58,870 nucleotides of DNA from Crocinitomicaceae bacterium (GTDB lineage: Bacteria; Bacteroidota; Bacteroidia; Flavobacteriales_D; Crocinitomicaceae), in assembly GCA_030727405.1 (NCBI GenBank), contig JANRBR010000033.1, positions 1-58,870 of the forward strand. Direction: 5' to 3'. Below are positions 36,676-45,314 of the stretch, in pieces; the stretch's first letter is position 1, and each line of letters begins with the position of its first letter. Both the position numbers and the translations under genes were made by a program. The notes under the pieces were generated by a model. That model was not told where the DNA came from, ran no database searches, and worked only from the letters and a program-made list of their open reading frames with translations.

Positions 36676-37122
36676 CTAAAATATGGATTGAATCACCATT
36701 TTTCTTCCCTGAAAGCTGACCTCGTCCTTCTCAGATCTACCGAGAAGTGCAGTTCCTAAGGGTGCTTGAGGATTTAAACAAAAAACAGTTTCTTTCTCAA
36801 CATTTAAAAGGCCATGTCCGATTGAAAAATAATACCATTGCTGCTCACATTGGACCAGGGAACCCATACTAACTTTCAAGTGTTTTTTTGTTGAATCGAT
36901 TCGAGCCAACAAGGTGAGTTGTTCTTCGATGATTTGAATTTGTTTGCCTAGTTTTTCTTGTTCCAATTGCACCATGGCAACGCCAACTTCATGCTTGTCT
37001 CCCGCTGAACTTTTTGCATCGTTTGATTTCCCATATGATGCCTCCAAACGTATCGCAGTTAACTCTTCGTGCTTTTGAACAAGTACTTCAGTTAGGGCTT
37101 GGTGAACAATTGTTTTTTGCAT
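36676..37122 (-). CDS. GreA/GreB-like transcription factor
   Basis: 148 residues. The N-terminal half (about 1-75) is helical with heptads, as in the Gre coiled coil. The C-terminal half ends with the FKBP-like Gre signature: SPxG-type stretch NPQAPLGTALLGRSEKDEVSFQG. In Gre factors the coiled-coil tip carries acidic residues that enter the RNA polymerase channel; the corresponding loop here, around ASYGKSNDAKSSAGDKHEV, lacks the usual GDxxENAEY motif. It may therefore regulate polymerase without cleavage stimulation, like other Gre-fold proteins. Some databases label such proteins 3-oxoacyl-ACP synthase, which the sequence does not support. Confidence 0.7.
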   Translation of the reverse strand: MQKTIVHQALTEVLVQKHEELTAIRLEASYGKSNDAKSSAGDKHEVGVAMVQLEQEKLGKQIQIIEEQLTLLARIDSTKKHLKVSMGSLVQCEQQWYYFSIGHGLLNVEKETVFCLNPQAPLGTALLGRSEKDEVSFQGRKMVIQSIF

Positions 37123-37236
37123 AAGAGATGGACAAAAATGAATGCTTCGTTTGAATGAATTTGGCCAACAAAAATAATCAATTATCGCTCATGTATCCCG
37201 CGTCTTTTATTCCTTGCTCCTTTGGTCCATTTATCG

Positions 37237-37244
37237 TAAATTCG
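37237..37244 (+). promoter_or_regulatory. Putative -7 element TAAATTCG for ileS, with upstream TTG
   Basis: TAAATTCG is one base off TAnnTTTG and lies 19 bases before the ileS ATG. A TTG at 37214-37216 is 20 bases upstream, a fair -33 spacing for Bacteroidota promoters. Confidence 0.45.
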
Positions 37245-37263
37245 CAATCTCAAAAGTTCAAGA

Positions 37264-40200
37264 ATGATGCGCTTAAAATATCCGGAATACAAAGGATTAA
37301 ATTTGCCCAATGTGGCTCAATCGGTTTTAGAAAAATGGCAGAAAGCGTCTATTTTCGAAAAATCTATTTCCACTAGAGAAGGCAATGATTCCTATGTTTT
37401 CTTTGAAGGACCTCCATCGGCGAATGGCTTACCTGGTATTCACCACGTGATGGGACGAGCAATTAAAGATATTTTTTGTCGCTATCAAACCCTAAAAGGT
37501 AAACAAGTCAAACGTAAAGCTGGATGGGATACACACGGTTTACCGGTTGAACTTGGGGTGGAAAAAGAACTTGGAATTACCAAAGAAGACATCGGAACGA
37601 AAATCAGCATCGATGAGTACAACGATGCCTGCCGAAAAGCAGTCATGCGCTACACCGATATCTGGAACGACCTCACCGTGAAAATGGGGTATTGGGTGGA
37701 CATGGAAAATCCATACATCACCTACGAACCAAAATACATGGAATCCGTTTGGTGGTTACTGGCGCAATTGTACCAGAAAAATTTAATTTACAAAGGATAC
37801 ACCATCCAGCCGTACTCGCCAAAAGCGGGAACAGGACTCTCCTCTCACGAATTGAATCAACCAGGTTGCTACAAGGATGTGAAAGACACAACTGTGGTGG
37901 CAATGTTTAAAGGAAATCATCCATCAGCGATTGCGAATACTTTTCAAGTAGGTGGAGCATGGAATGAACATTCGAAAGACATTCATTTTCTAGCATGGAC
38001 CACAACTCCTTGGACACTTCCTTCAAACACAGCATTGACGGTTGGACCGAACATTGAATATGCTTTGGTAGCGACGTACAATCAATATACCTACGAACCC
38101 ATTAACGTCATTTTGGCAAAGAACTTAATTGGATATCAATTCAGTAAAGGATTTGAAGCGAAAGAATCTATAGCAGATTTATCCAGCTACGAAGCCGGTG
38201 CAAAAGTGATTCCTTACGTTGTTTTAGGAAGTTGTGATGGAAAGGAACTACTTGGAAATTCATATGAGCAATTATTGCCTTATGCATTACCAGCAGAACA
38301 TCCTGAAAAAGCATTTGTGGTAATCCCCGGGGATTTCGTAACAACCGAGGACGGAACGGGAATTGTTCATACGGCGCCAACCTTTGGTGCGGACGATGCG
38401 AAAGTGGCAGCGGATGCAGGAGTTCCAGCGATGTTGGTAGCAGACGAGCGAGGAAACATGGTTCCATTGGTGGATTTGCAAGGACGTTTTCGGCCAGAAA
38501 TGGGTGAATTCGCCGGAATGTATGTAAAGAATGAATATTACAATGAAGGTGAAGAGCCTGAACGTTCAGCAGATGTGCAAATAGCCATCAAACTAAAAGA
38601 AGAAAACAAGGCTTTTAAAGTCGAAAAATACGAACACAACTACCCACATTGTTGGAGAACGGACAAACCCGTTCTTTATTACCCACTGGATTCTTGGTTC
38701 ATCCGCGTGACGGATAAAAAAGAACGGATGGTAGAGTTGAACAATACCATTCATTGGAAGCCAGAATCAACCGGAACAGGACGTTTTGGGAAATGGTTGG
38801 AAAATGCAAACGATTGGAATTTATCGCGGTCAAGGTATTGGGGAATTCCTATTCCAATTTGGTCGACAGAAGAAGGAGACGAACGAATTTGCATTGAATC
38901 TGTTCAACAATTGAAAGCAGAATGTGAAAAGTCCATAGCTGCCGGATTCATGCAGTCAAATCCTTTTGCAAATTTTGAGACAGGAAACATGTCCGCAGAA
39001 AATTATGCACAAATCGATTTACACAAACACAAAGTGGATGCAGTTGTTTTGGTTTCTCCATCCGGAAAACCAATGAAACGCGAGGCGGACCTCATCGACG
39101 TATGGTTCGATTCTGGATCCATGCCTTATGCACAATGGCATTATCCTTTTGAAAACAAAGAAGTCATTGAAAACAGAACGGGATATCCTGCTGATTTCAT
39201 CGCGGAAGGAGTCGATCAAACGCGTGGATGGTTTTACACCTTGCATGCGATTTCTACCATGGTCTTTGATTCAGTAGCCTACAAAAATGTGGTCTCCAAT
39301 GGATTGGTGTTAGACAAAAATGGACAAAAAATGTCCAAACGTCTTGGAAATGGCATTGATCCATTTAGCACTTTGGAAAAATATGGTCCGGATGCGACGC
39401 GCTGGTATATGATTACCAATGCACAACCTTGGGATAACTTGAAATTCGACCTAGAAGGAATTACAGAAGTTCAACGTAAATTCTTCGGCACCCTTTACAA
39501 TACCTATTCATTCTTTGCATTGTACGCGAATTTGGATGAATTTGATTACTCCGCTGCAGATATCGCTTTGGAAGAACGTCCAGAAATTGACCGATGGGTC
39601 CTTTCGAAACTTCATTCATTAATCGCCGATGTAGATGCGGCTTACCATGATTACGAGCCAACAAAAGCGGGACGTGCTATTCAAGAATTTGTCACAGAAC
39701 AATTATCAAATTGGTACGTGCGTTTGTGTCGCCGACGTTTTTGGAAAAACGATGATCCAAGTGATAAATTGGCAGCTTACCAAACTTTATACACTTGCTT
39801 AGAAACAGTTTCAATTTTAGCTTCCCCGATTGCACCATTTTTTATGGATCAATTGTTTCAAGATTTGAATGCTGTTTCAGGAAAACATCAGGAAGAATCG
39901 GTGCATTTAGCACTTTTCCCGAAAGTGAATGAACGTTTCATTGACAAGTCTTTAGAAAGTCAAATGGAACTCGCTCAAAAATCATGTTCACTTGTACTTG
40001 GCTTGCGTAAAAAACACATGTTACGCGTTCGACAGCCCCTTCAAAAAATCATGATTCCAGTATTGAATCAAGAGGTGGCAGCACATTTAATGCATGTCAA
40101 GGAGCTCATTCTTTCTGAAGTGAATGTGAAAGAGTTGGAATTGTTGACAGATGGTGCTGGAATGCTGGTAAAAAGCATTAAACCGAATTTTAAAACCATC

Positions 40201-40692
40201 GGTCCGAAATACGGCAAGCAAATGAAAGCAATTGCTGCAATTGTGGCTGGTTTCACTCAAGAGGACATTGCTGCTGTTGAGCAAAATGCTGGATGGAATG
40301 GTGAAATCGAAGGATTGCAGATAGACTTAGATTTGGCCGATTTCGAAATCAATGCACAAGACATTCCCGGTTGGCTTGTAGCAAGCGAGGGAGGAATAAC
40401 AGTGGCATTGGACATTACCTTAAGCAACGACTTAATAGCGGAGGGAAATGCGAGAGAAGTGGTTAACCGCATCCAAAACATGCGAAAAGAATCCGGATTT
40501 GAAGTAACGGATCGCATCGATGTAGAAATCGATACAACGGAGGCAATTATGCAGTCCATTAAACAATTTGAAACGTATATTTGTACAGAGGTTTTAGCGA
40601 ATATCATTGAGTTTAAGACGCTTTCACTTGGACAAAAAGAAGCAATTGAAGCGGAAGGCGATACTGTTTTTAACATTATAAAATCAAACTAA
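37264..40692 (+). CDS. ileS: Isoleucine--tRNA ligase, type 2, with GxHH signature
   Basis: 1142 residues, the size of the long type 2 (eukaryote-like) IleRS. The class I nucleotide-binding signature, normally HxGH, reads GIHH at 58-61 (SANGLPGIHHVMGRAIKD). KMSKR occupies 689-693. Editing-domain motifs WTTTPWTLPSNTALTVGP and GTGIVHTAPTFGADD are intact, as is the WSTE/WYxR anticodon-binding region (SNWYVRLCRRRFW). It charges tRNA-Ile and clears misacylated Val. Altered GxHH enzymes are known to be strongly resistant to mupirocin. Start ATG 37264 or 37267; both precede LKYPEYKGLNLP. Confidence 0.96.
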   Translation: MMRLKYPEYKGLNLPNVAQSVLEKWQKASIFEKSISTREGNDSYVFFEGPPSANGLPGIHHVMGRAIKDIFCRYQTLKGKQVKRKAGWDTHGLPVELGVEKELGITKEDIGTKISIDEYNDACRKAVMRYTDIWNDLTVKMGYWVDMENPYITYEPKYMESVWWLLAQLYQKNLIYKGYTIQPYSPKAGTGLSSHELNQPGCYKDVKDTTVVAMFKGNHPSAIANTFQVGGAWNEHSKDIHFLAWTTTPWTLPSNTALTVGPNIEYALVATYNQYTYEPINVILAKNLIGYQFSKGFEAKESIADLSSYEAGAKVIPYVVLGSCDGKELLGNSYEQLLPYALPAEHPEKAFVVIPGDFVTTEDGTGIVHTAPTFGADDAKVAADAGVPAMLVADERGNMVPLVDLQGRFRPEMGEFAGMYVKNEYYNEGEEPERSADVQIAIKLKEENKAFKVEKYEHNYPHCWRTDKPVLYYPLDSWFIRVTDKKERMVELNNTIHWKPESTGTGRFGKWLENANDWNLSRSRYWGIPIPIWSTEEGDERICIESVQQLKAECEKSIAAGFMQSNPFANFETGNMSAENYAQIDLHKHKVDAVVLVSPSGKPMKREADLIDVWFDSGSMPYAQWHYPFENKEVIENRTGYPADFIAEGVDQTRGWFYTLHAISTMVFDSVAYKNVVSNGLVLDKNGQKMSKRLGNGIDPFSTLEKYGPDATRWYMITNAQPWDNLKFDLEGITEVQRKFFGTLYNTYSFFALYANLDEFDYSAADIALEERPEIDRWVLSKLHSLIADVDAAYHDYEPTKAGRAIQEFVTEQLSNWYVRLCRRRFWKNDDPSDKLAAYQTLYTCLETVSILASPIAPFFMDQLFQDLNAVSGKHQEESVHLALFPKVNERFIDKSLESQMELAQKSCSLVLGLRKKHMLRVRQPLQKIMIPVLNQEVAAHLMHVKELILSEVNVKELELLTDGAGMLVKSIKPNFKTIGPKYGKQMKAIAAIVAGFTQEDIAAVEQNAGWNGEIEGLQIDLDLADFEINAQDIPGWLVASEGGITVALDITLSNDLIAEGNAREVVNRIQNMRKESGFEVTDRIDVEIDTTEAIMQSIKQFETYICTEVLANIIEFKTLSLGQKEAIEAEGDTVFNIIKSN

Positions 40693-40695
40693 ACC

Positions 40696-41154
40696 ATGAA
40701 TTGGATTTTTGACGGAAAAGATACACCAACATCAGGTGGAGCAGCAATTACTTGGCATGACCACCGTTTTTTTGATATCACGCACAACGGTGTGGTGTTT
40801 CATGGCGAAATCATGCAGGATAAGTCCGAGAATCATGAGTTAAGTATCAAAATAAACCACAGGGTATTTCAAGTTAAACGCAAAGGAGAATTGGATGAAA
40901 TTATCGCTTCACTTGGCTTCGATAAACCAAAGGTGAGAAAATTGAAAGAATTAGTTGCACCAATGCCAGGACGAGTGACCAATATACACATTGTGTTAGG
41001 TCAAACGATTAACCCAGGAGATGCTATCCTATCGCTGGAGGCAATGAAGATGGAGAATGTACTGAAAGCAGAAGGAATTGGAGTGGTGAGTGCTGTGAAT
41101 GTCCAACAAGGAGATGTTGTTGACAAGGGAATGGTACTGGTTTCTTTCGAATAA
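40696..41154 (+). CDS. Biotin carboxyl carrier protein of an acyl-CoA carboxylase
   Basis: 152 residues. The C-terminal half (about 85-152) is a biotinyl/lipoyl domain with the biotin lysine Lys118 in EAMKMENV, preceded by VAPMPGRVTNIHIVLGQ and followed by VVSAVNVQQGDVVDKG. The N-terminal 80 residues are a beta-rich region also seen in carriers of propionyl/acetyl-CoA carboxylases. It carries CO2 from a biotin carboxylase to a carboxyltransferase. The carboxyltransferase gene at 53078 is 12 kb away and no biotin carboxylase is in the window, so partnership is inferred. It follows ileS by 3 bases. Confidence 0.88.
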   Translation: MNWIFDGKDTPTSGGAAITWHDHRFFDITHNGVVFHGEIMQDKSENHELSIKINHRVFQVKRKGELDEIIASLGFDKPKVRKLKELVAPMPGRVTNIHIVLGQTINPGDAILSLEAMKMENVLKAEGIGVVSAVNVQQGDVVDKGMVLVSFE

Positions 41155-41155
41155 C

Positions 41156-41578
41156 TTATTTAATCCAGATCTCGATCGCTTTATTGCTCTTTAAATCGAT
41201 TTTTGCTTCGTCAAAAGAAGGCGCTGAAAAAGTTCCTCGGGCATTTCGCGAAAACCCATAAGCCTCAGTTGGCGCACCTACCAAGTTCTTGTCGAGTATG
41301 CCATTCTCATTTTCATCGTGAAAAATAGCGACTGCATATACACTGTTGTTGAGGTTCTCAAACGTGTATTTGGTGCTTGGTTTTGTCGTTTTTATAAAGA
41401 CACCTTTGTATTGCTTTCCTTTGATGGGAAAGGAATCTCCTTTGCGAAACAAACCAAAGGAAATTTTACCTTTTGAGTTGGATACATTTGTCACCGTTAC
41501 AGTTAAATCACTGGTAGCATCTTTTTCCCAACAGAAAGAGGTAAAAAGAAAAAAAACAAAATATATCGAATGCTTCAT
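41156..41578 (-). CDS. DUF2141 secreted protein
   Basis: 140 residues with an N-terminal hydrophobic signal (MKHSIYFVFFLFTSFCW). The conserved DUF2141 features are LTVTVTNVSNSKGKISFGLF, YAVAIFHDENENGILDKNLVGAPTEAYGFSRNARG and the beta-strand end AIEIWIK. The family is a small beta-sandwich of unknown function found in the envelope of many Bacteroidota and proteobacteria. The Cys near the signal end might be lipidated, but the lipobox (TSFC) is only partial. Its stop codon is one base from that of the biotin carrier gene. Confidence 0.82.
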   Translation of the reverse strand: MKHSIYFVFFLFTSFCWEKDATSDLTVTVTNVSNSKGKISFGLFRKGDSFPIKGKQYKGVFIKTTKPSTKYTFENLNNSVYAVAIFHDENENGILDKNLVGAPTEAYGFSRNARGTFSAPSFDEAKIDLKSNKAIEIWIK

Positions 41579-41651
41579 CGTTACTTTAACAACATGAATG
41601 AAAAATTGTTTGGTTTTGGATGCGAAATGCTATTTACCTCAGAATCATCCC

Positions 41652-41659
41652 TAACTTTG
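41652..41659 (+). promoter_or_regulatory. Putative -7 element TAACTTTG for galE
   Basis: TAACTTTG is a full TAnnTTTG match 5 bases before the ATG at 41665 and supports that start over the in-frame start at 41620. Confidence 0.6.
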
Positions 41660-41664
41660 CTCAC

Positions 41665-42690
41665 ATGAATCAACACGTCTTAGTCACAGGAGGAGCAGGG
41701 TACATTGGATCCCATACCGTAGTGGCCTTGGTGGAAAAAGGATACACGCCCGTAATTGTCGATGATTTTCGAAATGCCACGGAAATTGTTTTAAATGGCT
41801 TGAGTGAAATCTTGGGATTTCAGCCGATTGTACACCGCGTGGATGTTTGTAAATTAGAAGAAATGCGCGAGATTTTTCAAGCGTATTCGTTTCACGGAAT
41901 CATTCATTTTGCCGCGCACAAAGCCGTTGGTGAGTCAGTGGAAAAACCACTTAAATACTACCAGAATAACCTCATTGGATTGATCAACATGCTTTCCTTA
42001 ATGGAAGAATTTAAGGTGAAAAACCTTGTTTTTTCATCCTCGTGTACAGTTTATGGGGAACCAAAGGAAAAGAAGGAAGTCGACGAAGAAACGCCTAAAA
42101 GCTTGCCCGAATCTCCTTATGGATTCACAAAGTGGATTGGGGAACAAATCATCCAAGATTTCTTTAAATCGTCTCCTGAGTTTTGCCTAATGAATTTGCG
42201 TTATTTCAATCCCGTTGGAGCGCATCCCAGTGCTAAAATAGGGGAATTCCCTCTCGGGAAACCATCCAATTTACTTCCCTTTATCACCCAAACAGCTATT
42301 GGAAAACAAGATTGTTTAACGGTTTTTGGAAACGATTATCCCACGCGGGATGGATCCTGTGTGAGGGATTACATTCACGTCATGGATTTAGCAGAAGCCC
42401 ATGTACAAGCCATTCAATTTTTATCCAATCAAACGCAAGGATGTTTGGAGGCAGTGAATGTAGGAACGGGAAAAGGAACAAGTGTTTTAGAGCTGATTAA
42501 CGTATTTGAAAAAGAAACGAATCAATCCTTGAATTACCAAATTGGACCCAGAAGAGCAGGGGATGTAGTAGAAATTTATGCGAATGCATCGAAATCCTTT
42601 CAGTTGCTTCAATGGACGACCAAACGCAGCATAGAGGACGCCGTTCGCGACGCTTGGAACTGGGAACTGAACTTAAACCAATTGAAATAG
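41665..42690 (+). CDS. galE: UDP-glucose 4-epimerase
   Basis: 341 residues from ATG 41665. The NAD-binding motif TGGAGYIGSH is at 8-17, the catalytic Ser in FSSSCTVYG (123-131), and Tyr152-x3-Lys156 in PYGFTKWIGE. RYFNPVGAHPS and GDNDYPT-like FGNDYPTRDGSCVRDYIHVMDLAEAH are typical of GalE. It interconverts UDP-glucose and UDP-galactose, feeding cell-surface polysaccharide synthesis. A longer frame to 41620 is rejected because it would begin upstream of the promoter-like element. One base separates it from tatD. Confidence 0.95.
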   Translation: MNQHVLVTGGAGYIGSHTVVALVEKGYTPVIVDDFRNATEIVLNGLSEILGFQPIVHRVDVCKLEEMREIFQAYSFHGIIHFAAHKAVGESVEKPLKYYQNNLIGLINMLSLMEEFKVKNLVFSSSCTVYGEPKEKKEVDEETPKSLPESPYGFTKWIGEQIIQDFFKSSPEFCLMNLRYFNPVGAHPSAKIGEFPLGKPSNLLPFITQTAIGKQDCLTVFGNDYPTRDGSCVRDYIHVMDLAEAHVQAIQFLSNQTQGCLEAVNVGTGKGTSVLELINVFEKETNQSLNYQIGPRRAGDVVEIYANASKSFQLLQWTTKRSIEDAVRDAWNWELNLNQLK

Positions 42691-42691
42691 G

Positions 42692-43495
42692 ATGCCATTT
42701 TTAATAGACACCCATGCCCATTTATACGCGGAAGAATTTGAGGAGGATCGTGGAGACATGTTGCAACGTGCAAAAGACGCCGGTATAAAAGCCATACTTC
42801 TACCAAATATAGATAGCAGCTCCATCGCTCCAATGGAAAAATTAGCTTCCCAACACCCTTCTTGCATTCAAATGATGGGCCTACATCCAACCTACGTCAA
42901 AGAAAACTGGGAGGAGGAATTGGAAATCGTTCAAAATAAATTGTATGAAAATCCAAAACAGTATTGTGCGGTAGGAGAAATTGGCATGGACCTATATTGG
43001 GATAAAACCTTTGTCGAAGAACAAAAAGAAGTTTTTAGAAGGCAAGTGAAATGGGCAAAAGAATTGAATTTACCCATTGCCATACATGTGAGAAAAGCGT
43101 TTGACGAATTATTTGAAATTTTGGACCAAGAATGGACCCCTGCGCTCAAAGGAGTATTTCACTGTTATACTGGAAGCAAAGAACAAGTAAAGAAGATTTT
43201 ATCATACGAACAGTTTTACTTTGGTATTGGAGGAGTACTCACGTATAAAAATGCCGGACTTCAAGAAGTCATTCCACACATTCCATTAAACCGCCTTGTT
43301 TTGGAAACTGACGCACCCTATTTAAGTCCTGTTCCTTACCGAGGGAAGCGAAATGAATCAGCATATGTCGCTGAGGTTGCAGGAAAAATAGTGGACGTAT
43401 TGGGCATTTCCATGGATGAGGTCAAAGAAACGACCAGTAGGAATGCAATTGAATTGTTTCAATTGGAAAATTTCATACATTTAAACCATGACTAA
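42692..43495 (+). CDS. TatD family metal-dependent hydrolase
   Basis: 267 residues. Metal ligands of the TIM-barrel family are His8 and His10 (IDTHAHLY), Glu96 (VGEIGMDLYWD), the His in PIAIHVRKAF, the His in GVFHCYTGS and the Asp in LETDAPYLSP. TatD enzymes are Mg-dependent 3'-5' DNases/RNases, implicated in DNA repair and turnover. The start is one base after galE and the end overlaps the asparaginase gene by 8 bases, so the three are one operon. Confidence 0.93.
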   Translation: MPFLIDTHAHLYAEEFEEDRGDMLQRAKDAGIKAILLPNIDSSSIAPMEKLASQHPSCIQMMGLHPTYVKENWEEELEIVQNKLYENPKQYCAVGEIGMDLYWDKTFVEEQKEVFRRQVKWAKELNLPIAIHVRKAFDELFEILDQEWTPALKGVFHCYTGSKEQVKKILSYEQFYFGIGGVLTYKNAGLQEVIPHIPLNRLVLETDAPYLSPVPYRGKRNESAYVAEVAGKIVDVLGISMDEVKETTSRNAIELFQLENFIHLNHD

Positions 43496-44501
43496 AATCC
43501 TTCTCATCTATACGGGTGGCACCATTGGAATGATTAAGAATCCAATAACTGGCGAGTTAGAAAGTTTCAATTTTAAACACATACACGACCATGTTCCTGA
43601 ATTGAATCGTTTGAATGTTCAAATTGAAAGCATCAGTTTCAATGAACCTATAGATTCGTCAGAAATGAACCTAGAACATTGGCGATTGATGTCTGAATTA
43701 GTCGATGAGCACTACCATCTTTTCGATGGGTTTGTGATTCTCCATGGATCGGATACGATGGCATTTTCAGCATCTGCCTTGAGCTTTATGTTGCAAGGAT
43801 TGAAAAAACCAATCGTTTTTACCGGATCGCAATTACCGATTGGAACAATCAGAACGGATGGAAAAGAAAATTTAATTACGGCCATTGAAATCGCTGGAAT
43901 GAAAGATAGTCAGGGCGAGGCAATTCTACAAGAAGTGGCTGTTTACTTTGAATACTCCCTTTATCGTGGAAATCGAAGCAGTAAGATTTCAGCAAATCAA
44001 TTTGAAGCATTTCAGTCACCAAATTACCCAGAATTAGCCAAAGCAGGTGTGCAAATAGAATGGCAAAAGGACCGTCTATTTAGAACGGAATTATCAGAAT
44101 TTAAGGTTTTCACATCCTTTAAAAACAATGTCGCATTGATTCGCTTGTTCCCTGGAATGAATTTCGAATTCTACCGGTCTATTTTTGCGGATCAGCAGGT
44201 GGAAGCGATTGTATTGGAAACCTATGGTTCGGGAAATGCACCATCCGATGTTCTTTTTCAAGAATTAGTTACTTCGTTTTTGGAACGAGGAGGCATTGTC
44301 TTGAATATCACACAGTGCGGATCGGGAGCCGTGCAACAAGGGGCTTATCAAACAAGTTCGTTTTTTGAACGCATGGGTGTGATTAGCGGAAGAAATTTGA
44401 CAAGTGAAGCGGCGATTACGAAATTAATGTACCTGCTTGGAAGTACAAGTGAAAACATTCGAGAAAAACTACAGGAATCGTTAGTGGGAGAGATGGATTA
44501 A
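43488..44501 (+). CDS. ansA: Type I asparaginase
   Basis: 337 residues, no signal peptide, so the cytoplasmic low-affinity type. The nucleophile is Thr12 in YTGGTIGM. The second triad site reads HGSDTMAFSASALSFML (86-102), with Ser88 where most family members have Thr; Asp89 is kept. The C-terminal QCGSGAVQQGAYQTS is typical. It hydrolyses asparagine to aspartate and ammonia. It overlaps tatD by 8 bases and shares a TTAA stop overlap with the convergent ABC ATPase gene. Confidence 0.92.
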   Translation: MTKILLIYTGGTIGMIKNPITGELESFNFKHIHDHVPELNRLNVQIESISFNEPIDSSEMNLEHWRLMSELVDEHYHLFDGFVILHGSDTMAFSASALSFMLQGLKKPIVFTGSQLPIGTIRTDGKENLITAIEIAGMKDSQGEAILQEVAVYFEYSLYRGNRSSKISANQFEAFQSPNYPELAKAGVQIEWQKDRLFRTELSEFKVFTSFKNNVALIRLFPGMNFEFYRSIFADQQVEAIVLETYGSGNAPSDVLFQELVTSFLERGGIVLNITQCGSGAVQQGAYQTSSFFERMGVISGRNLTSEAAITKLMYLLGSTSENIREKLQESLVGEMD

Positions 44502-45175
44502 CTGTGTTTTAGCTCAATTAATTCTCCCTCTTCGACCTTAATAATCCTTCCAGGAAATTTATCCACCATGTTCATATCATGGGTCGCCATTAAAATGGCT
44601 GTGTTCTCTTCTTTAGCAACTGCGACAAGTAATTGCATGATCTCCTCAGAAGTTTCCGGATCCAAATTCCCTGTTGGCTCATCGGCTAAAATGAGCGAAG
44701 GTTGGTTTAACAAGGCACGAGCGATGGAAACGCGTTGTTGTTCACCACCAGACAAGGTGTGCGGAAAACTGGATGCTTTTTGTTCGATCCCTACTAATTG
44801 CAAACAACTCATCGCCCTTTTCCGAATCAGCTCCTTATCTTTCCATCCCGTTGCACCCAATACAAAGGCTAAATTATCAATGACTGTTCGGTCAGAAAGC
44901 AATTGAAAATCCTGAAAGACAATCCCAATTTTTCTTCTGAGAAAAGGAATTTCTTTCTTGGTAATACGTTTTAGATTATAGGACGAGACATGTCCTTCTC
45001 CTTCCCTCAATGGAAGCTCGCCATAAAGTGTTTTGAGTAAACTACTTTTTCCGCTACCGGTTTTACCAATCAAATATGCGAATTCTGTTTCTTCCAAATC
45101 GAACCATACGTTCTTAAGAATCAGCTTTTCTTGCTGATAAATTTGGGCATTTGCGAGGGTAATTACTTTTGACAC
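44498..45175 (-). CDS. FtsE-like ABC ATPase
   Basis: 225 residues with a GTG start. Walker A GKTGSGKS is at 37-44, the signature LSGGEQQ at 141-147 and Walker B LILADEPTG at 161-169, followed by TGNLDPETSEEIM. The sequence is closest in character to FtsE and MacB-type ATPases (FRRKIGIVFQDFQLL region). FtsE works with the membrane protein FtsX to activate cell-wall hydrolases at division; no ftsX lies beside it, so the partner is encoded elsewhere. It faces away from the TPR gene at 45315. Confidence 0.88.
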   Translation of the reverse strand: MSKVITLANAQIYQQEKLILKNVWFDLEETEFAYLIGKTGSGKSSLLKTLYGELPLREGEGHVSSYNLKRITKKEIPFLRRKIGIVFQDFQLLSDRTVIDNLAFVLGATGWKDKELIRKRAMSCLQLVGIEQKASSFPHTLSGGEQQRVSIARALLNQPSLILADEPTGNLDPETSEEIMQLLVAVAKEENTAILMATHDMNMVDKFPGRIIKVEEGELIELKHS

Positions 45176-45314
45176 GATCTTATCTTTGAAACAAAAGTGC
45201 AGATTTTGCTGTAACCATTTTAGTCAAGCCTCGATAATATCTTAACACTTTCAGGTTTAAAACTTTTGAAAGGTGGCTGATTCCCGCTGCTGGCCTGTAG
45301 TAATTTTACATACT

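Noticed and set aside
37123..37263. tRNA or small RNA in the 141-base gap before ileS
   Set aside because: No cloverleaf or strong hairpin is apparent; the gap holds only a promoter-like element.
45176..45314. Promoter or RNA in the 139-base gap between the ABC ATPase and the TPR gene
   Set aside because: Only TAATTTTA near the ATG (and no G at the last position) resembles a -7 element; too weak to list.
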